Shown here one piece after another: positions 1 through 11,784 of a stretch of DNA of 64,000 nucleotides. The notes under the pieces were generated by a model. The model searched no databases. It was not told where the DNA came from and was given only the letters and a program-made list of their open reading frames with translations. The stretch comes from Cladophialophora immunda (taxonomy: Eukaryota > Ascomycota > Eurotiomycetes > Chaetothyriales > Herpotrichiellaceae). The stretch's first letter is position 1, and each line of letters begins with the position of its first letter. The position numbers and the translations under genes were made by a program. The stretch spans positions 5,692,619-5,756,618 of the forward strand of contig NW_015622543.1 in assembly GCF_000835495.1 (NCBI RefSeq), given 5' to 3'.

Positions 1-1472
1 GTGGATTGTGTAGGTAAATGGATATAGTAGTACTGTCCCGAGTTCGGGTCCAAGTGCGCTATCCAGCCCTCTGGGAGCGGCGGTGGAGATGCGGGAGGAA
101 TTTGGGATGGCGTCTGGGGCATGACGGGCTGAGCCTGCGGTATCTGTCCGTTCATGGTCGGATGGGCCAGTGGACTCTGGACCGCTTGCCTAGGGTCGTT
201 CGCAAACGCCGGATGGTCCATTTGGTTGGGAACCTGTGTCCCTGGCATGAAACTGGCCGGTTGTTGAGCGACTGCGGCCGCGACTCCTGATGAAGTCGCT
301 GGCGCCACAGCGGCACCGACCACACTTCTTCTCTGTTTCTCATTCCCAGCCAATGTTCTGCCACCAGGAACCTGAGAGTATGCCGGAGGTGGCTCCTCAT
401 GCGGCTGGAGCCTGGATATCTCGGTTTCGACAGGGTGCTGGGCCCGAGTTGGAGACTGAACGGTGGCTGAGCGAGGCGTGGGTACGGCGGCAGCAGGTGG
501 TGATGAAGGGCGGGCTTCTTCCATGCCTTGATACACAGTGGGAGCAGGGTGTTGCGAGCTACCTGGGGCTTCGGTGGGAGTCCAAGGTCGCCTCGGGGGA
601 GCGTTGCTCTGTGTTTGGGCGGGTGGAGGCTGCGCGCTGTACTGGGAGGCTCTTTGCTGGGCCGCTAGGCTTTGGGCTTGTAAGCTGTTCAGCGTTGCGG
701 TGCCCGCAATGCCAGATGCCGCATATCGGGCTTCGATGTCGGTCTGCGGACGAGCCCCCGGGCCAACAATAGGCGTTTCTGGCGGAGGAGGTGATCCTCG
801 CTGTGCTCTGGTGGTGGAAGTTGAAGCCGTGGAACTGATTCGGTTGATCGAAGTAGGGTCCCTGATCTTCAATCTGCTCAAAGCATCCGCGGCAGCAGAC
901 GAAGACTCGGAGGGCGGCGGCCAATACTGCTGACGAGACTCATTCTGGCTCGGGAGGGGAGCCGTATTCGGAGCGTCTCTACGCTGAGGAGGGCGCTGGA
1001 ACAGTCCTTCTTTATCTGGCGCATCCGGGCCCGGGGACTCTGGTAAAGGCTTTGGTGCCGTCCCACGGCGTTCAGCAAGTGTCTGCCCGGGACGCCCATC
1101 TCCTGAAGTCGTCCTCTTTGCCTGTTGTCTTGTCCCGCTGCCTGCACTCACGCTCTGTTCAGGAGACGTTACTCTTCTCACATCCGGGTATGGATATGGC
1201 GCAGGAGAGCCATTGGATCGGGAGGCTTGTGCTTGCTGGCGAGCCTGCTCGTCCGGGTATGGGAGGGACGGCATGGGGTAGACGGTCGTAGACTGAGGAG
1301 GCGGCTGGGGAGCAGGGCTTTGCTTGCCTGCAATGGAGGGTACACCTGATGAGGCGCTTGAGGTTCTTTTATTAATGCGCAATGGCTCGACAATGGTGGG
1401 GGAGTCGCGGTCATTGGGGCGATTGAGGAACATCTCGCCGTCGGGCCTCCCATGTTGGCCAGAGGCACTCAT
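1..1472 (-). CDS. WW-domain protein, proline/serine-rich, C-terminus off the left edge
   Basis: The minus strand stays open from an ATG at 1472 to the window edge, giving about 490 residues. An upstream in-frame TAA in the 1500-1560 block limits the start, which reads MSASGQHGRPDGEMF. Most of the chain is low-complexity Pro/Ser/Gln sequence with basic patches (AKRTTSGDGRP) and a PPPAYSQVP stretch that resembles a WW-binding PPxY site. The last residues before the edge read PPPLPEGWIAHLDPNSGQYY, which is the first half of a WW domain: LPxGW followed by an aromatic triplet. WW domains bind proline-rich ligands. Similar long disordered fungal proteins with one WW domain exist, but I cannot name an orthologue. 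The second WW tryptophan and the rest of the protein lie outside the window. Confidence 0.8.
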   Translation of the reverse strand, partial: MSASGQHGRPDGEMFLNRPNDRDSPTIVEPLRINKRTSSASSGVPSIAGKQSPAPQPPPQSTTVYPMPSLPYPDEQARQQAQASRSNGSPAPYPYPDVRRVTSPEQSVSAGSGTRQQAKRTTSGDGRPGQTLAERRGTAPKPLPESPGPDAPDKEGLFQRPPQRRDAPNTAPLPSQNESRQQYWPPPSESSSAAADALSRLKIRDPTSINRISSTASTSTTRAQRGSPPPPETPIVGPGARPQTDIEARYAASGIAGTATLNSLQAQSLAAQQRASQYSAQPPPAQTQSNAPPRRPWTPTEAPGSSQHPAPTVYQGMEEARPSSPPAAAVPTPRSATVQSPTRAQHPVETEISRLQPHEEPPPAYSQVPGGRTLAGNEKQRRSVVGAAVAPATSSGVAAAVAQQPASFMPGTQVPNQMDHPAFANDPRQAVQSPLAHPTMNGQIPQAQPVMPQTPSQIPPASPPPLPEGWIAHLDPNSGQYYYIHLPTQS

Positions 1473-3368
1473 GGCTTCAGGAGGACTTGCGGTTCTTGAG
1501 GAGAACGTAGATTATACTGCTGTCGATCTCGGTGCCGGTAGAGGACTCGCAATCTGGGAGTGGGGCCTGCCCTGTGAGGAGGAGGATGGTGATGATGATG
1601 ATATGGTTGAACTGCGGTCGGGCCCAGGCCACGGATTTAGAAACAACGGAAGAAGGGGAATGCTGATGCCGAGCAAGACCTGAAAGATGACCAGAGCAAA
1701 ATACGAAACAAGCGCTGCAAAAAGGAGAGTTGGCGGGAGGATTCTGAAGAGTCTGAGGAGGAGGAGTAGGAGAGTTGTGCGCGCGAGAGCAGCAGCACAA
1801 GTACTCAAGTACAAGGGAGGGGAACCGGTTGGCGCCTTGACTCGACGCCCAACTTGGACTTTGTCGCTCTCTTTTCCTCGCTCGCTCTCTCGCAATTGTC
1901 TATCTCTTCTTCCCAGCAACGCGACAGCAATGGTACATAAACGATGAGCCTTTCTATGCTTCCGCTCTCGTGATAGTCAAGCGGGACCAGGAGCCCTGCT
2001 TGCTCGGTTGCTATTTTGTGCGACTCCTTCACTGGCCGAACAAGGCGTGTAACCGCCCAACCAAGCGCTCTACACGGTGTCTATCGAAGACTCGCCCCAC
2101 GTCCTATGGGCGGCAACCGTTGCTTCGTCCGTGTCATTGGTTCTACGGGCCACGTACTCCCCGTCGAGCCCGTAACACATGGAGCAATAACTTTGGCACT
2201 TCCAACATCCCCTGAAGATGCACTGCATTCGAATAGCGCGCTAACTGAGCAAGGAGCCTCTACAGCCTCGAGCACGGCCTAGACAACGGTTTGGTCAACA
2301 ATATCGAGCCCTCTTTCTACCTCCCGCAGCCCAGCGAACCTCGAACTCCGACGCAAAGTGTTGATTCGGCCGCACGCCCTGCGCCCAGATGCTTCCCAGC
2401 ATCGTTATCGAACACGATTATGTGAAATTCACCATTGTCACGAGTATACTGTGAGCCTCCTTCTCTTTCTCAACGAGTCGCCACTTCAAAGAGAACAGAA
2501 GAGGGCGCAACTGGCTGCATTGGCGCTATACTAGAAGGGTCTTGCGTGCCATCCCTCCCCCAATGCGAAAAGCCTGGGCTTGGAAAATAGCTCCCCTCTC
2601 AAGTCCTCGGAAATCTTGGTGTGTCAAGAATCCCCAGCGTACAAAAGACCCAGCGCAGAAGGAAACCTCGACGGCTCAGAGGTGTGCATGGAACTGACGA
2701 ACCTAAAGAGGAGACGGCAGTGCTTCATGAGGCCCATATGACTGAGGGAGAGCGGGAAAGATGAGACCCTGGTTTCGCGCAGGACAAGCTCGATGTAAGA
2801 TGGTGTTGTACTATCGGCCAGAACGGATGGACAAGGTGAAGAACGTGCTGGTACGGTGAGTGTCTAGCAACTGGCCGTCCGTCATCCAACTGCGCCTGGA
2901 GAGGAAGCTGCCAACATGGCAAATTCTGCCGTCGAAATCGATATTCCCCCCTTTCAAGTCTGCCAGGATGTGCACTTCTGGGTCTTCCGGCAGAGTGTTT
3001 TCTCAGAAAGCCCAAATCTATCACATGCAGTGCGATTGTTGACATCGTTTCCGTCCCTTTGTAATTAGTTAAGTCGTTAGGGAGCATAGTGACCTTCTGA
3101 TGTCACGAAGACACTAGGAACATTGGCTTAGTTGTGCCGCCTAGCAGGAGGTTCAGGGTCAACACTCATGCGAGACTTAGAGCGGAACTCAGAAGCTCCT
3201 CACAGAGCAAGAAAGTCAGTGGGTTCAACCTAGGCTGGGAAGAGGCCCATGGCTGCATCAGGTTGTCGACAGAGGGACAAAGGCAGAGCAATTGCTGAGC
3301 ATTCCCGCGCCGTGGGACTAAGTTTGGTCGGACTTCCTCGTGTCACTTCCATCACCAGAGGCTGTATT
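1473..3368. other. Intergenic stretch with no supported gene
   Basis: This holds the presumed promoter and leader of the WW-domain gene and the 3' flank of the transcription-factor-like gene. A minus-strand frame at 1512-1919 encodes a Leu-rich hydrophobic run, but it lacks an ATG and looks like chance reading of a pyrimidine-rich leader. A 120-codon ATG frame at 2725-3087 (minus) matches nothing I recognise. Confidence 0.5.
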
Positions 3369-5001
3369 TCACCCAGATTCGATATGCGCGGTGTATTTCT
3401 GAAGAGCTGCAATGCTCGCTGATTGGCCGACCGATGATCGTCTTCTGGAGCTCACGGTACGAGATTGTTCCATCAACGACCGCTGCTGCTGTCGTGCAAT
3501 TCCGCGAGACCAGCATTTCTCCCATTCCGCGTGAAAACGCTCGTACCACCAGAATTTCCGACATATGACTGATAGTTTCTTCCAGGAACGAGCCGCTGGG
3601 AATGAATCCAGAACGTAGTCCAAGAGAGCGTCTGCCTTTGGTACAGGCTTCGCAGATTGTGTGCGCCAGCTGATGACCAGGGAAAGCCAGATGATGACTT
3701 CAGAGTCTGAAACGGAGGGGTTGTCGATGCCTTTGACACTCTTGGTCAACGCGGCGAGCGAGGCAGTGTCGAAGATGTTGGTACGGTTCTCGCCACTGAG
3801 GTGACGAACGGCGATGGCTAAGCCTAGGCAGATGACATGCTCCAAGCCAACTGGCAAGCCAGACCTTTTGAGATCAAGCAGGATCATTATAGCGCTTCGG
3901 GAACATTCTCTAGGTTCACAGAAGAGCCTGCAATATCGGTCTTTCGGATCTTGCTCTTGATTGTCCTCAGAAAAAGCGGGCCCATTGACTAGGGGCGCCC
4001 ATGATGCGACCGAAGCAAGGAGCTTGATGCACTGAACACTCAGATGCCCGGAAAGGGCTGCTTCAGCAAGGCCAACGGGAAGGGTAGCAACATCGCGGCA
4101 GATGTCCGGAGGGAATGGATGTCGGATGTATTCAATTTGGTTATTAGGGATGGCAGTCGGGTCATCAGGGCTGATTTGAAGGTATTGGCCCAGCGCAATG
4201 TAAAACTCAACTCTGGCACTAGTGTCAGTCGAGTTCGACTTGCGCAACCCTTCCGCCAAAGACTTACGTCGTCAAAAGAGCCCGGATCGCGAGGTGGGCA
4301 GGTGTGATTCCCAGTCCGCCACGTAGCGAGATGATTTGCCTTGCCCCTTTGAGATGAGATTTCAGAGACGTCAAGTCCCTGCGACACGACTTGAGAGAGG
4401 TTAGATGCATGAAGTCCATAGGTTGGTTTGACGTACATCGGCGATCATCAAATGAGTGATTGAAATCAAGACACCATCGTCGAGATGGGCGGAGGGTGCG
4501 GAAAGGCGTTTTCGCAGAGACAGGATGGCTTCGTTCTGCAATTTGAGCATGGTTCGGGACCGGTTGACATGAAAGGGATCTCGACGCCAGTCATGCAGGC
4601 TTTGAGCTCCCACGAGCAGACATTTGAAGAGACCTGGGTCCTGCATCGACAACGGAAAGACGACTGATATCGCTGGATGCTCGACATCGGGAGTGATTTT
4701 CAAACACAGTTCTTCCTTGCGGAGAATGGAAATGTCTGCCAAGGTCAACTCAAATCTGTGCCTCTGGAGAGCTGGTGATCTTACATTCATCAACACTCTC
4801 CGTTGAGAGAGGTCCCGCCCCTGACGGATACGACGCAAAGTCCTCGCGTCGATGGGAATCCAGTGGGGTAATAATGAGCTTCGCCTTGGTCACGAACCCC
4901 CGAGATGCGTTAATCGCCTGTTGCTCGCCTTTCTCTTCTCCAGGGAAGCCATCTCGACTGCGGTTCTGACTGTCGTGACCAATGAACTCGCGAGCTCCCA
5001 T
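3369..5001 (-). CDS. Fungal-specific transcription-factor domain protein (Fungal_trans_2/DUF3468 type), four exons
   Basis: Four exons join in frame into 493 residues: 5001-4785, 4735-4437, 4389-4268 and 4212-3369. The introns are 49, 47 and 55 nt with GTAAGA, GTACGT and GTAAGT donors and AG acceptors. The joined frame contains FPLSMQDPGLFKCLLVGAQS, then HLKGARQIISLRGGLG across exon 3, then VEFYIALGQYLQISP at the start of exon 4. This run is characteristic of the large ascomycete family often annotated as fungal-specific transcription factor or tachykinin family. The C-terminus carries FWWYERFHAEWEKCW and ends in a basic Ser/Arg-rich tail. No Zn2Cys6 cluster is visible in the first exon, so DNA binding is not shown. 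The role is probably nuclear regulation; the target is unknown. Confidence 0.8.
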
Positions 5002-7407
5002 CAGGCTGAATAGGGCTGATTAGTTCATCAGCGTCCGGGCGGTGGTGATGGGTTATGATTTAGGACAGCGCCATGAGGGTGAAATGCTTGTGAAACTGGA
5101 ATTAGCCGCTGGCGTAGAATTTCGTCCTTAGTGAGACCGAAAGACCTCTGCGAGTTGTAGACGCGCTGGCCAAAGGAGCCGTAGTGTATCTCAATTCTTC
5201 TTCTGCAGCGCGGCAGAGAAAGGGGGGGAACTGAGCAGTCGGAGGATTCTCCTCGGCTATACTTGCAGCAGACAGAAACGGCAGGCCGCGAAGTGTATGC
5301 GTAAGGCAGAGGAGAGAGGGCTGAACGACATAAAAGGATGTGAGATTAGTCGTCGCTCGATCCACGACCTTGATTGAAGCTCCTAGTCCTTGCCGCCAGT
5401 CGAGACTGCGCGTCGGCTATTCCTTTCTTCGCGCGAAGAAGCTTTTCATCGAGCGCCTTCTGGAAGATCGCTTGAGTCTTGTTTCTCTTGTTTGTCCAGT
5501 TTCGCCCCTTGATCCAATGAAATTAGTGCTGACGTTTCTGCACTTTGGGCTTAGTTGCTGGCGGAGATGGCCACTTCTCGGCACCGAAAGGTCCAGGGAC
5601 CAGGGACCGTAGTATGATTATTAGTAAGGGGCCTTGCGCAAAGAGGACATATTCCAGCGACTCGCCTTTGTTGTTGAAGAATGATGTACTGGTCGACATC
5701 TCGAGAATCATCAGGCTAACCAACGTGACGAAGTGATCGCTGTCGACGACAATCTTCGCTTACCCCGACCAAGTGTGCTCCTCCGCGTGCCAGTCTCGCT
5801 TCTTTGATTTGTTTCAGACAGGCCCCAATGGAAACGAGCCGCAGTTTCTCCGCGCAACGGGCATTTGACCACAAAAGGTTGATCTGTCCGGTTTGCACTG
5901 AACCATAAATGCCGACTACCTGGATAAAGGGCTAAGCATTCCCTTGGGGGCGAGAACAATGCTCTGCTGCCACAGCGGTCTTTGTTTGATATGGAGCTTC
6001 GCTCGGGCCATCGGGCACATTGCGGTTTCAAGATGCCGTCCGATCGTTTAGATTCAGATGCCGCAGCCTCGTCGGAGGTCAACAGCTGTCGAGTTGATCG
6101 CTCTAAACCATTTGAAGGTTTTACCATGCTTGTGACGTCTGTGCACCGACTTGCAGACTTTGCAAACTCCCAGCTCTTATCGAGGCTGAATTTGGTCTAG
6201 TCCGAGAACCAAGATCGTCGGTTGTGGGTAGAACTGGGGTCGTGGGCTTGCGAAGCTTCTCGTCAGTTAGCCTATTTCTGTTTCGAGGATGAGTGGCTGT
6301 ATGCGTCAGTGATGTGACAGGCCTTTTGTCATCGTGGTCTGTGGTCTCTGTACCAGAGAGCGGCGTGTTTATGCCATTGCCTTCTGGTACTCCGCATTCT
6401 CCGGGTAATGTCAACCGACAAAGAAGTCTCGAGAATCACAGGGCCAAAGATGGCCGGACGAGATTGCCGGCCAATTGGATTGAAACGGCTCAATCGGAGG
6501 CCTAGAGTCTCTCGGCTAGCATTCACTCAACTAACCTTTGTGGGAGGGAATTTTCAAGTGTTGGAAAGTACACAAGTAGAAGTCAAGTGGTGGTATGTAG
6601 CAGCGACGGCCCTGCTGTCCTGGACAATGACGCGGCTGGGAGGTTGTCTCGTCCGAGCCCAGCATCGGCTCTAGTTCGAGCATCTGCTTGTACTTGTCTG
6701 TAACTATGCAGAATCCGAATCAGCACTATGCATCTGTGCAGGGGACGTGGCTAGGCGTTGTATACCTACCATAAGGTACCTGGAGACGAGATACCAATAC
6801 TTTGGCTGTGTGGGACGGTCAACAGAGAGTGAATTTGTCGCAGTGGTTGCGCGGACGTTGTGGCGGACGATGACGCAGTGGCTGAGACGCTGAGCGGCTG
6901 AGGCGGAGAGGGTTTGGCGGGCCTTGGCGCCGCGACACCAGCCAATGATAAGAATGCTTGAGATGCCTGTCTTACGCAACTCAGGGTGCAATTGGCTGGG
7001 CTCTCAATGGTGGTGCCTTGCCTGGAACCTCCCGGCACTGGCGAGCCCGGCCGCAACTGGATCCTCTGCAAGGCTGCGAGACTTTCCTTGGCTCATCCCG
7101 CGAGGCTTGGTGCCCACCGCGGCCACCAGGAGTGTCACCAACTGCGACACACAAACAGCAGACGTGATGATGGTGGCTCATCTGTGGGACATGTCAATGC
7201 TCCACCCCTCAGTTGCCCCTGTCAGGACTCAGGACGTCATCTTCAGACGCAATTGACTCTCGAGTATATATTATTGACGTCCGTGAGTGTTGCTCCTCAT
7301 TCAAGTCTGACTTTTTCGAAATCTAGACCAGCGACTTGTCTTCCACGTCGACGCCCACCCAGCAAGACTACCCAGATCCCTCCCTCCCTTGACTAGACGT
7401 TGTCAAC
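5002..7407. other. Gene-poor intergenic stretch
   Basis: No frame here shows a recognisable family or a convincing splice chain. Several 60-140 codon frames on both strands overlap one another (for example 5711-6127 minus) and look random. The right end holds the promoter of the GPI protein gene at 7408. Confidence 0.5.
7265..7273 (+). promoter_or_regulatory. TATA-like box
   Basis: TATATATTA lies about 135 bp before the ATG of the Ser/Ala-rich GPI protein, followed by a pyrimidine-rich leader (cttccacg, ccctccctccc). This is a typical layout for a well expressed fungal gene. Confidence 0.45.
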
Positions 7408-8037
7408 ATGCATTTCTCTAAGCCGCTGATCCTGGCCTTTGCCGCGAGCGCTGCTGCTCAGACCGGTATCAGCTCGGACATCAACTCACTCATCTCGGTT
7501 GCCACCTCCATCGCCAGCGACATAACCTCAGCTGCTGGCAGTGCTACTTCGGCCGCTGGCTCAGCCGTCACTTCGGCAGCGTCACTTGCGTCGTCGCTCG
7601 CAAGCAGCATCCCCACCGGCGTCGAGTCACTCGTCTCATCCGTCGAATCCCAGGCTTCTTCCATTTCTGCTGCCGCCTCCTCCAAAGTTGCCAGCCTCTC
7701 CTCCGTGGCAGCCACAGCTGGCCCCTCCGCCCAGAGCAGCCTCTCGAGTGAAATCAGCAGTGTCCTGGCCAGCGCAAGCTCCGCAGAAAGCAGCGTTGTG
7801 AGCAGCGCCACCTCAGCAGCATCCTCCTTTTTGACATCGGCCTCCAGCACTGCTAGCAGGCTTTCATCCTCTGCGTCGTCGGCTGCGTCGTCGGCTGCGT
7901 CATCAGCGGCGAGCAGTGCCTCTGCTGCTGCAACCAGTGCAACCAGCGCAGCCGGTAACGGTGCGGCGGATGGGTATGCCGTGCCAGCTGTGGGAATGAT
8001 GGGCAGTCTCCTCTTGGGAATGGTCGCACTCTTGTAA
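7408..8037 (+). CDS. Ser/Ala-rich secreted protein, probable GPI-anchored cell-wall protein
   Basis: A single exon of 209 residues. The N-terminus MHFSKPLILAFAASAAAQ is a signal peptide with likely cleavage after the Ala-rich end. The mature chain is almost only Ser, Ala, Thr, Val and Ile, arranged as short helical-looking SAASSAAS/SLASSLASS repeats. There is no Cys and no NxS/T site that I can see. The C-terminus has a small-residue omega region (GNGAADG) followed by a hydrophobic tail, MMGSLLLGMVALL, as expected for a GPI signal. Such proteins are O-mannosylated wall or surface proteins in fungi. The low-complexity sequence prevents assignment to a named family. The ATG is the first in frame and follows a CT-rich leader with a TATA-like box. 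Confidence 0.85.
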   Translation: MHFSKPLILAFAASAAAQTGISSDINSLISVATSIASDITSAAGSATSAAGSAVTSAASLASSLASSIPTGVESLVSSVESQASSISAAASSKVASLSSVAATAGPSAQSSLSSEISSVLASASSAESSVVSSATSAASSFLTSASSTASRLSSSASSAASSAASSAASSASAAATSATSAAGNGAADGYAVPAVGMMGSLLLGMVALL

Positions 8038-8798
8038 ATAAGACTTGAATTGAATGGCCAATATGGTCACTTCGATTGCGGTGGTTGAGTCTTCATTGGG
8101 GATTCTATCTGCGAATAAAACGCATTCTAATACTGTAACTTTGCAATTATCAGAACTTAACTTCTGGGCTCCCTTCCACGCTCGAAAACCTGTAATTATT
8201 ATGGGCCAGCCCTGGCTGTGAATGGTGACTTTGAGATTGTATAACATTGGATTGAGAATGTATCAGTTCAGCCACTTACTTCTGGGTAATGTGCCAACTG
8301 TACGGAGTATTAGAATCTAGGATTGGGTATGAACCTCGTGAACCTAAATTTGCTCCACATGGAACTCTTTCTGTTCCCTCAGCTCTTCTATGCTTCTCAG
8401 TGTCAAAATAGGCAAGCCGTTCAAAGCCATTCGGTCTTTCAATCGACAACTAGTCAATGTGAAAGAAAAGAGAAACGTTCTAAAGGGAGTGTGGCACATC
8501 GAAACGCGTTGCCGCCTGGAGTGTAGATTGCATCTGGACGGCAAATACAACGATTGCGAGACATGCCTTCGCGGAAGCTCATGTGATCGAACGAGACTGC
8601 AGTGACGACAGCGCCCAATACAGTGGCTGCCGCCCGTCACAAAATGCAGGCGGGTCAAGGCCTCGCAAAGACAGGATGGGGTGCGGGCACCAGACCACCC
8701 ATCCCGTCCCCAACCCGCCTCATCTCGCCTAAATGTTAGCCATGTGGAATACTCGGCAGGTCATCGGCCTCTAGAGCCAGTGAAGGACACCCATGACC

Positions 8799-9677
8799 TC
8801 ATGTTGCAGCAGCGCTGGTGCGCATAGAGGGGAGGCCCATGTCTAATGGTTCGTAAACTTGCGGGCGTCCGTGCACAAAGCTTTCTCCAGAGCGTTGCGC
8901 CTCGCTTCGCCTCTGAAGACACCGGTTAGTTGGCTTCCTAGGCAGGCGAAGATCGCCTACCGCATATTGGTCGGGCACCTCTCCTCTGTTCTGTAGCCAC
9001 TGATAAGACTGACAGAGGCAAGACAGATGGTCACCACCGGATGCGCCGGCAATTGTCGAGTCGAAATTCTCCTCCAGGGGGAGACATTCTTGAGGCTCTT
9101 GACAATATCCCAGGAAGTGGGTAAACAACCTCGTTTCAGAAACATTCGGGGCTTCGTCAGGGGGTATTGGGCAGCGATATAATGTACTGTCGGGGCTCCG
9201 CAGGAGCGAAAGACGCTGACGGCGCGGGTACGAAGCAGTAGCGACATGCATTCCGAGATTGCAACCGAGTGTCTCTGCTTCAACACGACTGGGGTGTAAG
9301 TGCAACGAACAGCTGCATGCACTATGACGGCAAGAGCGTCTTGGAAGCGCTGGTCGAGAACGGGCAGTCGCATGACCATGTCGATAGTCGAAGGGAAATG
9401 CACCAATTCAGATGGTGGGCGTGACTGGAAGGCACCCAGGAGGTCCCCTTGAACGATGGTGACATACACTTGCGCTCTCTACCCGAACCCTGGAATGGGA
9501 AGTGATAGCCTGAATGTCGATCCATGGTACTATAAATCCGGTCATGGAGTTCAAGCCGAGGTCGATCTCCGCCCCGGTTGGGCACGAATTGACTTCATTG
9601 CTATCCCGTCTCTGTTGTAGGCCGAGCAGGAAGTACCAGGCGACATAGGATAGCTCTTGTGGCCGTATTGAACCCAA
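8799..9677 (-). pseudogene. Possible decayed minus-strand gene, unidentified
   Basis: Three overlapping frames carry protein-like patches that do not join into one frame: SIRPQELSYVAWYFLLGL near 9640, then VLDQRFQDALAVIVHAAVRC near 9340, then LPLEENFDSTIAGASGGD near 9060. The order resembles the C-terminal half of fungal-specific transcription-factor domains, but the match is weak and from memory. No complete splice chain was found. It may equally be chance. Confidence 0.2.
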
Positions 9678-11042
9678 TGCGTGTAGTTCGTCAAGGTTGA
9701 ACTCGTTCCTCTAGCACGCCCGAGATGCGGTTACCAACGCTTCTTTTGTCCCACGGTCTGGTTCCGCTCCGAGCACCCAATTGGAATTGATCTTTCACGG
9801 CCGCCTCACCTAGCAAGTGCTGTGCGAACCTCAGTCGAACGCGCTTTAGCTAGGCGGAGCTTCTTTGAGATTTCGGTCAACAGACGACGATCTCGAAGCA
9901 ACAGTTGCGGCGGGTCGGCATCCACAGTTGGGCTGCGAAAAAACGGTACCAACTTTAGGGAAGAAGGTGCCGGGGGGCAAGGAAAGTGCTGACAACGGGA
10001 TTGTGTGAAAAGCCCACCGGGCAGTGGGCAGCCGCATTCAGGCTGGTAATTGATTCATTGGCCTTGACCAGGGAAAGGCTGGTATGGTAACAGCATATTC
10101 TGAGATAAGATGGCCCGAATTGTTTGAGCTGGGTGGAAATACAAGGAGCAGCGGAGGATTGTGGCGCAGGACAGGACAAAATGAGGCACTCTTCATGTTT
10201 GTCAGTCAACCATAGTGAGGCATGATTGGGAGGAGGCGTTCTGAAGGCTGGAAACCCTAGCAAACGTGGCTCAACTCTCCTTTCCGTTATCACTCGCGTG
10301 TGGCAGTTCAATTGTATGCCAATTTGCAGCCCAACTCAGGTCCGTACCGGTGGCTGTGCGGGTCATATCTTCCACAGGTTGGTTTCTGGCTTGTTTGAAG
10401 GTTTCGGAGGATGGAGCACGGAGGTCTGGTACCGCAGTGACGCTGAGGCGCATTGGTTTCACAAACAGGCGCCAATGCTGAGACGACTCGTTGTGATCGT
10501 CGGAGCAATTGCCCCTGAGAGAACTTGGAGAGCGCTTCGCAAGACTGCAGGCAATCAAATCAGGAGGGTCACTGATCAAGTCGCTACTCGTATGATGTTG
10601 TCGCAGCAAGAGGTGGGCTGGAGACTGGCAATGCTACGGTGGCAAAATCAAACCAAAGGGTCCACGATAGGGTGCGAAAGTACGAGACACAAAATCCCTT
10701 TCGTGTTTGCCGCAGCTGCTGCAGGAACAGGTGGGTTACGATAGGCTTGAGAGAAGAATGATGGAACACCTGCAGGTTGGTTGTGGCGGGTTGGCTTCTG
10801 ACAGGCAGAGAGGGAGCCACACAGAGGGCATGCACGCCCGCAGTTTAACTAAACATGCATTGGCTAGGTACAAGAGGGCCCCCCCCCAGAGAGACCAAGT
10901 TGTCCCCAGCTGTGCACCTGCAGCGTGCTTCCCCAGCCCTGCAGCAGCAGGTTGACTTGGCTCTAGTAGCAACCTGGTAGTCAGTTACCGGGCTCTCCGC
11001 CCTTTCGGCGCAACGTCATTCCCTCGCCCCGGCTCAACCTAA

Positions 11043-11070
11043 CGAAAGGGAAAAGGGAAAAGCGAAAGGG
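11043..11070 (+). repeat. Purine tract (GAAAGG-like units)
   Basis: A short degenerate run of GAAAGGG and GGGAAAA units. It may affect promoter chromatin, but no function is shown. Confidence 0.5.
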
Positions 11071-11777
11071 TGGGCGGACGCGCCTCTCGAATCAAATATG
11101 CCGCACCTACAAGCGTCGTCCATACCAACTACTAACAAGTACGAGGTCTCGTAACTCGGCGCCCGGGGTTGCCCCCCTCCCCTTCTTCACCACGTCTCAA
11201 GTCACCCAGTGCCGTGCCCCAGTGGATTGTCTCAATTTCCAGCCAAAGTCAATTGGGTTGGCTGCCCAATTAATCCACATTCCCAGGGGATTCGCACCAC
11301 CCCCCCCTTCACCACCGACCCTTTTGCTTGGTTGCCAATCTTTGGGAACACGAATCCGAGCCCGTCACGGCAGTGTGCGACTCTGCTGCTCCATTGGGCG
11401 TCGGCCGTGTTGGCTTGGTTTGAAGATTCACAAAGTCCCCTTTCCACCACCCTGCCAACCCACAGCCCTGCCAACCGTTTCCATAGCCTTCTGGTTCTCC
11501 ATCCCCCGTCACCCATCCCACCCCTTTGGCATCTCTCGCCCTGTTGCGGATGCTGCCGTTTGTCTGTTTTTCTTTTTGGTTACCCGGATCCCTGGTCCTC
11601 GTCATCTGAGTCACTGGCAACACGCCAGCAAGGCTTAGGATTTTCAGTTGCCTGATGCTAGGTCCCGATTTGGCATTCTGCCTGATGCCGACCCATTCTC
11701 ACCAGGCTTCAACATCCCAATAAGCCTGAACTGCTGATTCCTGCAATTGTGACTCTTCAGCATCGCTGTGCTCCTGC

Positions 11778-11784
11778 TATAAAG
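11778..11784 (+). promoter_or_regulatory. TATA box of the 64-residue gene
   Basis: TATAAAG is followed by a pyrimidine-rich zone (ccctctccctctgtcccctt), which is the usual start-site context in filamentous fungi. If transcription begins near 11.81-11.83 kb, the leader would be about 360 nt. Confidence 0.5.

Noticed and set aside
1512..1919. Minus-strand frame with a Leu-rich hydrophobic run
   Set aside because: It has no ATG, lies in the leader of the WW-domain gene, and the Leu run is what CT-rich leader DNA encodes.
2725..3087. 120-codon minus-strand ATG frame
   Set aside because: Composition is mixed and no family, signal or splice context supports it.
5711..6127. 138-codon minus-strand frame
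   Set aside because: Arg/Ser-rich without any recognisable motif, and overlapping open frames on the other strand.
10226..10744. 172-codon plus-strand frame
   Set aside because: It starts at a TTG, overlaps minus-strand frames of similar length and has no recognisable motif.
11209..11655. 148-codon plus-strand frame, Pro/Ser/Leu-rich
   Set aside because: No ATG at its start; it reads the CT-rich promoter of the small gene downstream.
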